Of a DNA stretch of 64,000 bases, positions 22,026-33,540 are shown piece by piece. How positions within the stretch are numbered: the first letter of the stretch is position 1; the number at the start of each line of letters is the position of its first letter. The notes under the pieces are model-generated. The model saw only the letters and a list, made by a program, of their open reading frames with translations, was not told the DNA's origin and made no database searches. The stretch lies in contig NW_006920410.1 of NCBI RefSeq assembly GCF_000344685.1, forward strand, positions 224,740 through 288,739. Direction: 5' to 3'. The stretch comes from Gloeophyllum trabeum ATCC 11539. Lineage: Eukaryota > Basidiomycota > Agaricomycetes > Gloeophyllales > Gloeophyllaceae. The translations under genes and the position numbers were made by a program.

Positions 22026-25000
22026 ATGGCGAACAAGGCGGCATGGGATATATATCCCAAGGAGTTAGCTATCTATGGCTATGGAGTCGCACTATGGCAG
22101 CCAAACCCGCCTTCCGTGAACGAGAGACCTAACTACGAAAAGATAGAGGTCGGCGACATAGGCACCATCCGATCAGGCCAATTTCAGCTTCTCTTCAATG
22201 TATTTCTCGATGGTACGCATCCGCGCCAGACGAAGGGCGTTCCAGTTAGCTTTACGCCCTTGCTCCCCCCGATAATGCGATATCGAGATCCCGGAGAGGT
22301 ACTACGGGAAGTTGCACCGTATCGAGGGGATCTAGATGTCATGCCCTTGAAGTCTGACAATATCAGCTATGTTTCCGCCTCGGCTTCAGCATCTGCGGCA
22401 CCGTGAGCCATCTCCATAGCAAGACTTTGAGAGTATGTATTGATGGTGTTGTACGCTAGGGGACCTATACCTCTCCAAGCGGGAGCGCAATTCACGTTCA
22501 AATTATCGAAGAAATCCGGGGGTTTACTTCTATTCCATAAGCCTGCCATGCGATACGAGATGGAAGATACCGGTCCTCTCGAAATATATGTCAGGCGCAA
22601 CTACAAATCTTGGATGACTTGGGTTAGGGAAGAACTCCAGTGGAGTGTCGACTTGTCGGATCTACACATCGTAACAGGGGTCATCAGGACTTCTGAGTGG
22701 AGAACGGCTACCTGGAGTACCTCGGATACGTCCTTCAGTGCTACGGCGAGTCTGTCTATGCCCGGGGTCGCCGACGGCTCTCTGTCTCTAGGAAGACATT
22801 GGATGAGCCCTAATCAAAGCATAATGACAAATCAGGGCCCTGCACCGCACAAGTCCCACCTTACTACTGACAACCAAACCATCTTCATCAGTGCCCTTAG
22901 AATGAAGAGTCGCGGGCCCCTTTTTCCTCCCAAACTTTACGCCGCAGCAGACCCCCACGATCTGGGAAGCGGCGAAAGGGATACAGATACTATGCCTGAG
23001 GTCGTTCTACAGGACTACGATGACTCCGACATCGACATCATCAGGATTCCGGATCATAGCAAGGTACGCATACATACTCTTCATTGCAATGGCGAGATTC
23101 CTAAGCGCTGGTCCCGGTGGACAAACTCAGGATAAGGATCCGTTGTTGCCGATCCAGGACTATATCTTAGAAGTGAGCTCAGGCTGGTGGGCGCATCCGA
23201 GACTCGATGTAATGACCCCTGTTAGGTATGCCCTGATGCAGAGGCCGCACTGGCGCGCGACTCGGACCTTCTGCCGTACCTTGAAGTACGTGAGTTAGGT
23301 GCCGAGTGATAGTACAATGTTAATGTGTATTCAGGGCAGCTATGATGCTAGTGCGATCCGCGAGCGCCTGAAAGTACTGAATCCTCAGGTTGTATTGGAC
23401 AGTGGTGGTAGGTTGTGCTCTCTCTGGGCGGCTCTTTCTAAACGCCCATGTGCACAGTTGGCACCCTCAGGCATCCCGAATACAGCGTCATTGTCCATCG
23501 TTTTCTCCAGTGGGAAGCAAGGAACGCCCCCGTGCCCTTACCTGGTATCCTTAACGATGTAGAAAGTCTCGTACACACATGTGAGGACGTTAACGGGAAC
23601 AAGTTCGTAAAGTGATAGATGAAGTTTGTCTACACTGACCTTTGATACAGGCGCGCCGCACGTCATCTATGTGAATGGCTCTGTGAAATGGCCTTCTTCT
23701 CGAGACGATACCCTGGTGTACAGTTCCTGGATGATGCAGGAAGGTGAGCATATTCCTACGCCCTTTGATTTGAATTCACGAGAAAACGACTGCATAGACT
23801 GGTCAGTGAGGTCAGGGGCGACATGCAATTTTGGTCGTGCCTTCCATGGGTGTCTGCAATAGTCATGCGGGATTACATCCAGTCTCGCATCGACCAATTT
23901 CACCTTGCAATTCGCTCGTTTTGCATGGAAAAGTCGGTAAGTCTGTTGTTTGGTCCACTTCAACAACCTCGTCATCGCTCACCAGCGGTTCCATTCCCTA
24001 CAAGCTTCGGACGCACTCACAGATTGAGGATACAGATCTGAACAAACTAACCGTATCCCTGCAAGAAATGTCACACGACGATTATTTGGAATCTTTGGAT
24101 CACCTTTCTAACGACAGTCGTACCCAGGCTATACTAGAGGGGCTTCCATCCTCTTCTTCCGGAACTGGTCAAGACGAAAGACACGAGGCTTTGTGTTCGC
24201 TAGCGAAAATTATGCAAGAGGTATTATTACTCCATCGCGCCTATTGAGATCATGTCACGTGCTTACGGTCCTCAGGGTATTTCGGAATACATCAAGGAAG
24301 ACTCGAGGAAATACGGCCTTCAAAAGAATCTCTACAGAGTCCTGCAAGAATCGGGTGAACTTCTCCCCGACTTAGAGTTACGTCGGGGTGAGGTCGTACG
24401 AGACAGTGATCAGGCTCGCAGCGGAACAGCCAAATACGATGTCTTTGACGGATGGTATCTCTCGAGCGAGAAAGTGACTATCAAGGAATTCCGCCTCTTC
24501 AACCAAAATAATGCTCGTGGCTCGGTATGTGTCATCATTGAACTCTTGGCGTGGTAACGGTCAGGACTTAGTGGAGGACATCAGAACGAAGATAAGTATA
24601 GGTATCGTTTCCTACGTGAAGCCGCCATATGGCTCGAGGTTTGGAAAGCAGATAGAGGGAAGTATATTGTTCCCTTCTATGGTTATTGTATCTCAGGGAT
24701 GGCTCGCCCGTAAGCATATTCTCAGACGCTATGGGGCGGTGCTCAATTCGTTTCGTTAGGTATATGGTCAGTCCGTATTTTGATGAGAACGTCAGTGAGT
24801 ACGTGAAGAGAGTGCCAGACGTGAATCACGTTGGGTTGGTAGGTTCATTCTCGTTAGCGGTTATCGAGATCCGACTAAGATGTCCAGCTTCGCAACGTTG
24901 CAGAAGGTGTGAGGGTCCTGCACAGCATGGATCCCCCCGTCGTCCACGGCAACATCAGAGGAGTGAGTCGAACATCTTGGGCACGCCGAGGGTATCTTAC

Positions 25001-25553
25001 GAGCTGTCCATAGTCCAACATATTCATATCGGCCGATGGACGCCCTTTGCTAGGAAATTTCAGGTTTTCCAAGGTCTGATCTCCCTAACTTTCTTCATGT
25101 GGAATGTCCTACAACTCGTCACAGCTGATGGAGGACATAATGGGAGAACCATTCACATCGAGCTCCTCGGCACCCGACGACGTCCGCTGGTCCCCTCCGG
25201 AATTCTGGGTTTCGGAGCCCATCCTGTCCACTGAAAGCGATATCTATCAATTCGGCATGACGATGTTGGAGGTGCGCATAACGCTCTTCCTGTACTCGAG
25301 GATCATGACAGACGCCCGTCTTATATAGCTATTCACCCATGACCATCCGTTCAGGGAGGTTAAGTATTCCGGCACGATTGTCGAAGCCGTCACTAAAGGG
25401 ACACGTCCAAAGCGCCCCGTGGAATCAGACGTTCTCCGTAGAGGTCTCAGTGACGATATCTGGTCTCTTATGCAGGCGTGCTGGATGGAAGCCCGAGAGC
25501 AGAGGCCTAAGGTCGAACAAGTCATTACAACTCTTAACTCTTCTTCCGCGTAG
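22026..25553 (+). CDS. Large protein with C-terminal predicted pseudokinase
   Basis: The N-terminal half (from [20 protein letters not shown], through [16 protein letters not shown] and later a long exon 22440-23135) resembles an uncharacterised N-terminal region common in Agaricomycete kinase-like proteins; no named domain is claimed. A helical linker (24040-24235) leads into a protein-kinase fold. The N-lobe has VTIKEFRLF (candidate VAIK Lys). The catalytic-loop equivalent reads [13 protein letters not shown] at 24939 onward, where kinases of this type have HGDLKGANIL. The DFG equivalent reads GNFR at 25053-25064. The APE equivalent is WSPPEFW, and the alpha-F motif [11 protein letters not shown] is well kept. 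Asn replaces both catalytic Asp residues, so catalysis is unlikely although the fold is preserved. At least eight introns; exons between 23130 and 24040 are not fully resolved, so two adjacent genes cannot be excluded. Confidence 0.6.
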
Positions 25554-25629
25554 TGAAGTAACATGGCACTGTCTTACCTGCCTACCGTTTGCACGCCTGT
25601 AGATGTACTTGTCGAGGCCAGTACAAGCT

Positions 25630-25877
25630 ATAATCCGCGGCTTCGCTTGTCTCCGCTATCGAACCGAGCGGGCTTCGTCTTCTGTGACGACGGCGACAGG
25701 CCCATCCCCAAGTGACAAGTCCTTTGCCCAGATGGTCAACAACAAACATCAACGTATCAACACCTGCAAGCTGACTCCCGGCCGTACCCGGGAATGAAAC
25801 CCACTTCTCCGGCTCAAGCTGCCCAGTCGCATTTGTGAACGCGAACGGCCACCAAGGCACTGTCACGATGATCTGAG
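25630..25877 (+). pseudogene. Decayed six-cysteine secreted protein gene
   Basis: Immediately after the kinase-like gene, three short frames in series match the small secreted family: SPLSNRAGFVFCDDGDRPIP, then SFAQMVNNKH, then VPGNETHFSGSSC and VAFVNANGHQGTVTM. At least two frameshifts and several stops separate them. The signal peptide and the last third (the CW, HSGRWAG and GGTC part) are missing. It shows the family once extended to this point. Confidence 0.75.
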
Positions 25878-26331
25878 CTCCTGTTCAGTTGAACTGACAG
25901 TACTTGTATGGCAATGGGTACCCTTTGCTTACCATGGGAGACCTCGGCGGGAGTTCCAAATCGGGGCTGACGCACTGCATTCTGATTAGGCTGGCTACTG
26001 TTCACTTGTACTAGGTACGGTCATCACTGATCAGGAAAACGGCGTAACTTATAGGGTGCGGCGATGTGGAAGATATGTCTTTGAAAGAGGTTTCAGAGCT
26101 CTCATTTCCAAAAAATGTTCGATAGCTTGGCGTTTTACGACCGCAAAAGACTGATCCTTGCGAGACGCATGTCTGGAGGCTGAGCAGTTCTGCAATTTCA
26201 TGCCTATCTCTCGTTCTTTCTGAGGGAATGCGACTATTACAATCATGAGTAAAAATAATTTAACTACAAGCACAACAATTGCGACAATGACGGTGACCCG
26301 ATCATATTATGCCAGTGGGGAGGGAAGCCGA

Positions 26332-27122
26332 CTACTTCTGCACGTTTTGCCTGTAAAGAACCAGGAGCGTAAGGAACTGTATCAAGCCCGCAAGGAAAGG
26401 AACGTACGGGAACTCTCCAATGACGTTGCCGGCGGGGGAGTACTCGCAGACGTAGTATTGCGCAACCTGTATATCACGGGTAAAATGGAACAAGCACGGG
26501 TCAGTCAGTGTAAATCGACCGCGTACAGTACATGGACAACTCACCCCGTACTCGGGGGGAAAAATGTTGCTGCAGGCCGCGACCGCGCAGCCGACTTGGG
26601 TGGTCGATTTCCATACCACCTGCGTCCAGTGCGAGGGCTGCGGGTTGCTCGGGTCGTACGAGGCTAAGGGTACATGCGATCAGCGCCGACCGGAACACAT
26701 CACAGTACGGGGTCGCAGAGCGACAGTCAAGTTATACATACATTCCTCGGCGTTCCAGTCCCCAATGGCGTCAGCGATAGTGTAATCACCGCTCCCAGCG
26801 GCTAAGTTCTCTGATAACAACACCATTCAGCATCAACACCCGACATCTGACGTAGGACTCGGAAGAGATTCGGGCGCTACACACCTCCGTAGGGTCCGAG
26901 GCTGCCGCCGGAATGCTGGAACACGCAGCCGTTCGCCCAGGACTGCGCGGCGCTCGCGAGGTCGTCGCTCCAGGTGAGGGGCGCGGCGCCGTGCGCCGCG
27001 CGCTCGGTGTTGTGTCCGTCGAGGTACGCCTGGATGTCCGCGCTGGAGGTGCGCGCGAATTTGGCGGGGGAGGCGGACGCGGACAAGGCGAAGGCGAGGA
27101 GGGTGGGGAGAGCAAGTTTCAT
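26332..27122 (-). CDS. Secreted CAP/PR-1-like protein
   Basis: Cysteine-rich secretory/antigen 5/PR-1 superfamily protein, exported; fungal members bind sterols or lipids and some act at the host or cell-wall surface. Five exons: 27122-26885, 26810-26742, 26663-26545, 26466-26408 and 26350-26332, giving 167 residues (checked). A signal peptide (MKLALPTLLAFALSASASP) is followed by the CAP domain: YLDGHNTERAAHGAAPLTW (first His), WANGCVFQHSGG, GENLAAGSGDYTIADAI, PSHWTQVVWKST (second His), GCAVAACSNI, YYVCEYSPAGNVIGEFPQN. The CAP-cavity residues His, Glu, His are all present. The last coding exon is 19 nt. It is complete and near the usual length for fungal PR-1 domains without a long Ser/Thr-rich linker. 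Confidence 0.92.
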
Positions 27123-27779
27123 GGGGGGCTTGAAGATGGTTGACGAGCGGTGGAGGGTGGATGTAAAGTGCTTGCTACCGGTGGGTTTTATACCACTGGG
27201 TGACGGACATATGCAGATGCTGTCCCTCCGTGTCGATGACGGAGCCTGCGATCAATATGGCCGAGGCTAACTTGACAGGTGGAGCTCCAGGCAGTATGGA
27301 GGGTTCCAGTCCCGCATTACACGGCGAGGCGCATGATATATTTGAACGCAGAGTCCACGTCCGCCATACAATGGACCATGCGGGCGGGGCCACGCGATCA
27401 CATACACGGACATCACTGAATGATCGTTGGGTCCAACATCTTCTCTGGACGTGATCCGTGTCAGCCGATGACAGACGGGATGGAGGGAACCGCACGGGCT
27501 TCAGTTAAAAAGCAGGCCTCCTAGATTCTTCAACTGTCTCTGCCCACGGGGTATGGGTCGCGACTCCATTACATGTAACCGAAGGCAAGGAACTCGAAGT
27601 TACTTCCACCGGCACGGACTTGAAACCAGCGCAGCGTACCATGCCAGACGCTGTAAAGTTCTCGGCTTCGTGTTTTGTACTGCGTCTAAATAATAAGCTG
27701 TGAAATTCTGAGCGAACGAGCGGAAGACGACCTCGAGAGCACCTCCCGAGTCCACCTTGGATGATTGATCGTGGGACTA
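27123..27779. other. Intergenic, upstream of CAP gene and zinc-finger locus
   Basis: No gene recognised. From about 27780 the sequence becomes similar to the upstream flanks of the other two zinc-finger genes. Confidence 0.5.
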
Positions 27780-28007
27780 CCAGGTCCTCCATGGTCCACC
27801 GGTGTATGGCATACAACAGCTACAAATAACATTCCTTTGTCAGTGGCGTGGCCACCCTCACTCTTTGTCTTTCACAACCTTGAGTTGCGAGTGGCAACTT
27901 TCAAAGACTGGCGGTCCTATCTCTTCCCTCGACATAACCTTCATGAAGTCAGCGACCAGTTTGCTCTCGGACTGCTGTAGGCCCGCTGACCGTGTACGAC
28001 TGAGTTT

Positions 28008-28082
28008 ACGCTTTGACCGACGCTTTGGCCAATATGCCAACGTCACTAGCGCTTTGGCCGATAATCCTGACGCTTTGACCCC
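28008..28082 (+). promoter_or_regulatory. Four-fold CGCTTTGRCC array, zinc-finger gene 1
   Basis: Four direct copies of CGCTTTGACC or CGCTTTGGCC within 75 bp. The same number, order (ACC, GCC, GCC, ACC) and spacing occur upstream of the paralogues at 49772 and 52905. Likely binding sites; the factor is unknown. Confidence 0.7.
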
Positions 28083-28231
28083 ACGAGCAATACCCAGTGC
28101 CCTGCCTACGCCATATCCGGACGGAGCATATGGTCTTTATCCTTTGTTCTTGCCTCGTGCCACCCCGCCGAACGATGACAACACATCGAACAAACGACGA
28201 CCGTACCCAGAAGGGCGATGTGGGAGTTGTA

Positions 28232-28269
28232 CCCCGTCCTATTATCACATTTGTGATAATACGACGGGG
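28232..28269 (+). promoter_or_regulatory. 38-bp palindrome with inverted GATA pair, gene 1
   Basis: Left arm CCCCGTCCTATTATCACA, 2-nt centre, and a right arm that is its reverse complement at 17 of 18 positions. TTATCA and TGATAA give two inverted GATA-factor cores. It lies 126 bp before the TATA box. Confidence 0.8.
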
Positions 28270-28394
28270 CGCTTTTCCCGCCATCCTTCCTTTTCGGGCG
28301 AATCTGGACAAAAGCGGTAAGACATGGCAGCTGGTGCTTGGAACGTTCGGAACGCTTGGACCGTACCTTTGGCCTTGAGGACTTCCTCCCCACC

Positions 28395-28400
28395 TATAAA
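28395..28400 (+). promoter_or_regulatory. TATA box, zinc-finger gene 1
   Basis: TATAAA exactly 92 bp before the ATG; the two paralogues have the same motif at the same distance. Confidence 0.75.
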
Positions 28401-28486
28401 GCCATGGCCACTCCGCCCTCTTCCCTATCAATATTGCCCGACCCTTTCATAACACACCCGCGCCATCGCACGACTGCCTTTGTTCA

Positions 28487-29571
28487 ATGACTTCTATCTC
28501 TTTGTCCAATGACATGGGTCTGCCTTTATGCGCGCCCTACTACTCTTACGGCCGCGACGATCCTGAACACAAAACAAGCACTGGACTGGTATTATGTGGG
28601 GACAACGCTTTGGGCATCCGTCTTTCAGATGCAGAGTCGGACGCTCCGCAGTCCGAGCTGTATACCGCTGTTTCGACAGGGCAAACCTATGTCCGGTAAG
28701 TCTCCTGTTGATATGCGTCATTATCACATCTCATCAGGTACTTGATTATTGTATCAGCCGATCTGTGGACACACTCAGTGTGTACCAGGCTCCATTCCTG
28801 AGCGAGACGCTTGCGTTCCTCAGCCACCACTATAGGCCCAACAACTCGTTTCTATCATCTGCCGACCTCTCCTCTTTCACGTATTCCGACATCTCGTCTT
28901 CCTCGTCTGGTGACAACTCTTTGCCGTTATATTGCAGTATGAGTCAGATCGCCCCGGAGCTCCCTTCCCCGAGCTACCGGGAGTCTGATTCCGACATAGA
29001 GAGCGAGAGGAATGGTACCGAGGACGAGTACAGACCGTCGCCGTCGCCGTCGCCGCTACCCCAGCCCGTCAATCGCCGCGGGGCGGCCCGCCAGAGACGC
29101 GCCAAGGCCAGGGCTCGCACAGCGCCGTATCCCTCCTCATCCCATACCTCGGCAGCCTCATCACCCTCCCCCTCGGCATCATCTTCCTCTGGATCGTCTA
29201 CCGCCAAAGAGTCCCATACCAGGAACTGCATCGCCACCTGTTCTCCTCCAGATGACATCCTCCCCGACGAAGACGGCACTCTGCGGTGCCCAGTCGACGG
29301 CTGCACCCACGTCGTGCGCCCGAAGGGCCCGCACAGCAAGCCGCGGCTGGCGGACATGCGCCGGCACGTCAGCACCCACTTCCCGGCTCTAAAGCAGGGC
29401 AAGTGGGTGTGCCGCGGCTACGCGCTGGAGGTCGCGGACCGCCTCGGCGTGCCGGGCGAGATACACTATGTCGATGGCGTGCTTTATCGGGGCGGGTGCA
29501 ACGAGCACTTCAGCAGGAAGGATTCCTTGAAGAGGCACCTTAAAGCTGTGTGCCGCAAGGTTCACGACTAG
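28487..29571 (+). CDS. Zinc-finger protein, copy 1 (putative transcription factor)
   Basis: Two exons, 28487-28695 and 28758-29571, giving 340 residues (checked). The N-terminal half is Ser/Pro/Asp-rich (TYSDISSSSSGDNSLP, YRESDSDIE), as in activation regions, and leads into a basic cluster (RQRRAKARART) that could be a nuclear signal. The C-terminal third has two finger-like units: LRCPVDGCTHVV with MRRHVSTHF (C-x4-C and H-x3-H), and WVCRGY, GGCNEHFSRKDSLKRH, AVC (C2HC-like). The finger region is 97-98% identical to copy 2 while the N-terminal exon differs more, suggesting recent duplication or gene conversion. DNA binding is inferred from the fingers; no named family was recognised. Confidence 0.8.
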
Positions 29572-30797
29572 GTACGTTCGTGCTGCTCCTTGACTTTCGC
29601 AATGCGAGCTCATGCGAGCCTTCGCTAGGAATTGCCCGGAAGGCTGATATGCAGTAATGTCAACCATGATCTTTCATCGTGACAGCAATATGTCTTTATA
29701 ATCTTTATTCAATATCTCGAACTTCCTGTTGCTGCTGAGTCTTCGTTCCTCCCCGTGTCCTACGTTCAAATGATATCTAGTCGGCTGTGGTATAGAAATA
29801 TATTGTGTATTATCCGACTATGTTGTATTTCTACCCCCTGTAAGCTTATGTTGTGTCCCCTTTCGTATCAAGTACGTAGATGCATTATTCAATCCTCTGG
29901 TTGTCGTTGTACGTTCCGCGATGTCGTCGCACCCTCCGAAGTCTTCCGGCTGTCCAATGTTAGCATTGTCTGTCTGCAGTGCAGACTCTGCACTCCGAGT
30001 CCAAATGAAAGTGTCAGGGAACTCTAATGCTGCTGGACGTGCGCTGCAACTTATTCGCGAAAGCATAACCTAGGACCCATTTACAAGGGAGGAAGACCGT
30101 GCCAGACGATACTCGTAGGGTTCGATCGCACACTCTGGGAAACATCATACGGGTGGCGTTTCTAGATCTTGTCTTCGGACGATTGATGCCTACTGCTAAT
30201 GTTTGTCAAACTCGCGCTGAGTTCTGGGCCTCATTGTGCGCCACTTATTACACGGTACGTGGTAAGGAAAGCTTATGTGGAGGTACAAGGTCACAGCGTG
30301 GATCTAGGAAGTATCTGATGCACACCGTGCAGCGGTACTTACGCCTAACTGGGGCTGAACCAGGAGAGTCGCTTGATGCCGACTAGCCGCCTGAATACTA
30401 CCTTGAACGATGATCCTCGGAGTCCGAGGCAACCCAACTCGCCATCTTCGACGTGACGGCCCCGGAAGTGACGGCCTACCTCCAAGTGGAATTAAACTGA
30501 ACAGCTTCACTGCGGACTTATGTCCCCGCACCCCTCCTTCGCCTAGCCTTTCGGTTGTCCCATCTCTGCGCGTGGTCACCTGCTAGCAGGAGGTCTGCGA
30601 GTGCTATCCCGCCTTGCACGGAGGTGCCACAGAGCCAGTGTATGGACAGACTGAAGAGCGTAAGGGAGCCACCATGGGCGCAAGCCTTGAGGCAGATGAA
30701 TATACATGATTTAGTGCACAGCACCTGCTCCGATTAGACAATATGATACAATATCCTCTATCCGTTACAAACAACAAATCCGTCGGAATGAGATGGT
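29572..30797. other. Duplicated 3' flank of zinc-finger gene 1, then unassigned
   Basis: The first 130 bp (from the stop to about 29700) and a block near 29845-29900 match the flank of copy 2; a shorter part matches copy 3. Two inverted CGAGCT/GCGAG words near 29602-29625 could form a small hairpin in the 3' UTR. The remainder to 30797 holds no recognised gene. Confidence 0.55.
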
Positions 30798-31545
30798 CTA
30801 CACCAGCCGTCTTCGAGCCTCCTTGGATGGCAGACAAACCACCTCGTCCACCGCCAAACTGTCACACCGCATCCGCGGGTTAGTTTGCTCCAGCTTCTCG
30901 ACGTTGCACCCCCACGTCTGGCATATTTGCCAACACGTATCGCCCTTCTTCACGCGGTACGGGCTGCTGTCGCCCGGACAGAAGGAGGCGTCAGGAGGGA
31001 CGGGCGGCGGCGCGCTGCCGGACCGGAGAACGCGGAGAAGGAGGAGAAGCACGACGCAGATGAGGAGGAAGAAGGGAAGGAGGTTCCGGTAAGCGGACGT
31101 GGCAATGTGGCGAGGAGGCTGGTTCTGTATGGCGGGCTATAAACATAACAAACTAGATAAGACGGTGTCAGGACTTACGACGTCGGTTGCGAGCGGGCGA
31201 TAGCCATCGGCGCGGCTGCCGCCTGCTTCGACATCGTCGTTTCCTGCCTCTGCTACAATAGCAGGTGCATCCTCCACTATCCCCGCACTAGGTTTAGTTG
31301 TCTTAAGGTAATGGTTAATTGTGTACTCACCTTTCGTCAGCTCGCCATACTCGGTCCCTTCAGCACCCTCCCAGAGCGCACCGTCGTGGTCCCGGTAATA
31401 GTACTTCTGGGTATCAGAATCGTATCCCACTCTCTTCATCCCGTCCGGCAGGCGGTAGTCATCCTACAGCTGATATGTTAGCTTACGTTCGCCATCAAGA
31501 AGAAAGAATACAACGCACTTCGTCGTATTGCGACCAGCGGCCCAT
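30798..31545 (-). CDS. Membrane-anchored LysM-domain protein
   Basis: Four exons: 31545-31519, 31463-31331, 31276-31179 and 31124-30798, giving 194 residues (checked). The N-terminal region (MGRWSQYDEDDYRLPDGMKR, then YDSDTQKYYYRDHDGALWEG) is a small hydrophilic module also found in the neighbouring gene. It is followed by an acidic linker, one strong membrane helix (NLLPFFLLICVVLLLLLRVL, residues about 103-122), and a C-terminal LysM (YRVKKGDTCWQICQTWGCNV, LEQTNP, CDSLAVDEVVCLP). LysM modules bind chitin or peptidoglycan-type glycans. There is no signal peptide; with the helix in the middle, LysM would face the cell wall if the N-terminus is cytosolic. That topology is an inference. Confidence 0.85.
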
Positions 31546-31931
31546 AACTTGAGATACGTTCGTTGATTCTTCAATGGAAAGAAGGGGTAGCCAGCGTCAG
31601 CGAGGAGGAGGAGTCTGTAATTATAACATGAGCGAATGCGCAGGCGTCGCGGAGCCAGGCACGTCGAGATACGCCTGGGTTATATTTAGGAGTGGCGGTG
31701 CAGAATACCTATTTCGGGTCCTCGTCGTAGCCGTTTCTTGGAATTGCTTTCTGTACTATGTAACTGATCATGACGTGCTATCAAAAGTCCCTCATCGACC
31801 TAAATTCACGGCCTGATAAAGATAATAAATAAAACGACGAGCGACTCGATAACAAGACGAAATCAAAGCGAAAATACACAAAATCGTACAGGCACGAACG
31901 ACCGCAAAATAAGTACCTACAGAGCTGACTT

Positions 31932-32869
31932 CTAGGCAGTCTTAGTGACTGAAGGATGATTACATGCACTGAGAAAGGTGGCTAGGTCCTCTGCGGCGCG
32001 TTCTGGGTCGCGTTCATCTTCTGGATGTCTCCCAAGGTGCCTCAAGACGTTTGTAATGGTCTTGTGTTCCCTGATGAGTCTTGCATAATGGGGGAATAGG
32101 TGGCGTTTCGTTCCCGATGCTACCTCTGAGAGAGGATACACAATCGGATTGTTATCCGGATGTACGTGATTAATTGCTCAAGGTATTAACGAGGTATTCT
32201 TAAACCTCTCTCACCTTTCGTCGGATGCGCACTTGTAGGACTTTCCGGGTGAAGACGACTCATGAGAGGAGGTACGTCTTCGACTACAATTGCACCGTTA
32301 TAGTTCAATTACGGCACCAGCGGAAGGTTTTCAAATATGCTCACCTGTGCCGATCTCCGCCTCTCCGTCATCGTCAGAATCACCGACAAGTGTCTCCTGG
32401 TCTCCAGTTTCTTCAACAGATGGTGCATCTCCCACCAGTGTCAGACCATCGCAGAGGTGACCCTGGAAGCATGAAGCACGCTCACCTTCAACTCGCTTGC
32501 CAAAATCCTCGGTTTGGGAGCCCTTCGAGTCGGCCAGCACCCCCTTCACGATATCTGGGGTGTCTCTCACTATAATCAGAAATCCATGTTTGGTCAAATC
32601 GAAGCATTAGGGTAGTATACTCTGTGCGTACTCACCCCGCGTCATCACGCCGTACTCCTCACCTGGGACACCTGCCCATATACTGCCGTCACTGTCGAGG
32701 AAGTAGTACGTTTCGGTGTAGTCATCATAGGCCACTCGCTTCATCCCCTCCGGGAGGCGATACGGATCCTGGGATCAGCAAGTCGGTTCACAGATCTCCA
32801 CTTGACAAAGCAACAAACACGAAGATAAATCGCAGAACTCACTTCATCCTTTTGCGTCCAGCGGCCCAT
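31932..32869 (-). CDS. Paralogue of the LysM protein lacking membrane helix and LysM
   Basis: The start is at 32869 (MGRWTQKDE, then DPYRLPEGMKRVAYDDYTET and YYFLDSDGSIWAG), colinear with the N-terminal module and first intron position of the adjacent LysM gene. Downstream, after GVMTR, the protein becomes acidic (VEETGDQETLVGDSDDDGE). A last exon, probably 32141-31932, reads RLIREHKTITNVLRHLGRHPEDERD and is predicted helical. No membrane segment or LysM was found. The join across about 200 bp before the last exon is uncertain. Tandem, same orientation; either a diverged duplicate that lost its C-terminal domain or a relic under decay. Confidence 0.6.
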
Positions 32870-33540
32870 GAGTTGAAGAGTTTGCGGGGTAAGATACACG
32901 AGAGGAAGAAGAAGTGCTGGTGTGAACAGAGTACTAGCATCTATAACAGAGTGATCGCAGGCGTAGTAACGGCACGTGGATCGCCTCAATTGACATCCTG
33001 AGTCAAACTTGCTGTCATATGCAAACGGCATCAGGGCCATCAGAGTTGACTTGAAAGGGTCATCCTTTTCTTATGCGCACATTAAGAGCCTTTCTCCGGC
33101 TGCTTAACGTCCTCCGTCAGGCGAAAGTAAAACCAAATCGGACTAAGCACTGGCCTCTCGAGTGCGCAGACTTCATCAGACTCCAGGCCGGTATTTTAGC
33201 ATAGCAATAATGATACTGATTATTGATCATCATGATGTCGTTGGGTGAGTTACGCGCAGCACTTCACGGTAATAATCGCCACGGCACCTCCGTCATGGGC
33301 GCCTCGAGATATAAATCGTTATGACTTATGAAACGAAGTCAGATCGCGATCGCAGCGTCGTACGTGGATGGAGTTCGGAGCATTTCCTGACGCGAGATCA
33401 TGATACAGGTTGAATTAGTAAGGATACATACCGATGAGAGTTATCGCTGCGCGTGAAGTCCGAAAGTCCAGCACAGGGTTAGGGCAGCCTTAAACACGAG
33501 AATATAGATTGTATACACATACAAATATGTATGTAACCAG
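32870..33540. other. Intergenic, nothing recognised
   Basis: Upstream of the LysM-less gene and of the tRNA gene. Only short open frames. Confidence 0.55.

Noticed and set aside
22026..25553. Splitting the pseudokinase and the N-terminal region into two genes
   Set aside because: A helical linker and in-frame junctions (KIMQE spliced to GISEY) favour one gene, though the 23.1-24.0 kb exons remain uncertain.
28232..28269. Palindrome as a rho-independent-type terminator or a MITE
   Set aside because: It lies upstream of TATA boxes at constant distance in three paralogous promoters, and no target-site duplication was seen. A MITE origin cannot be excluded without a genome search.
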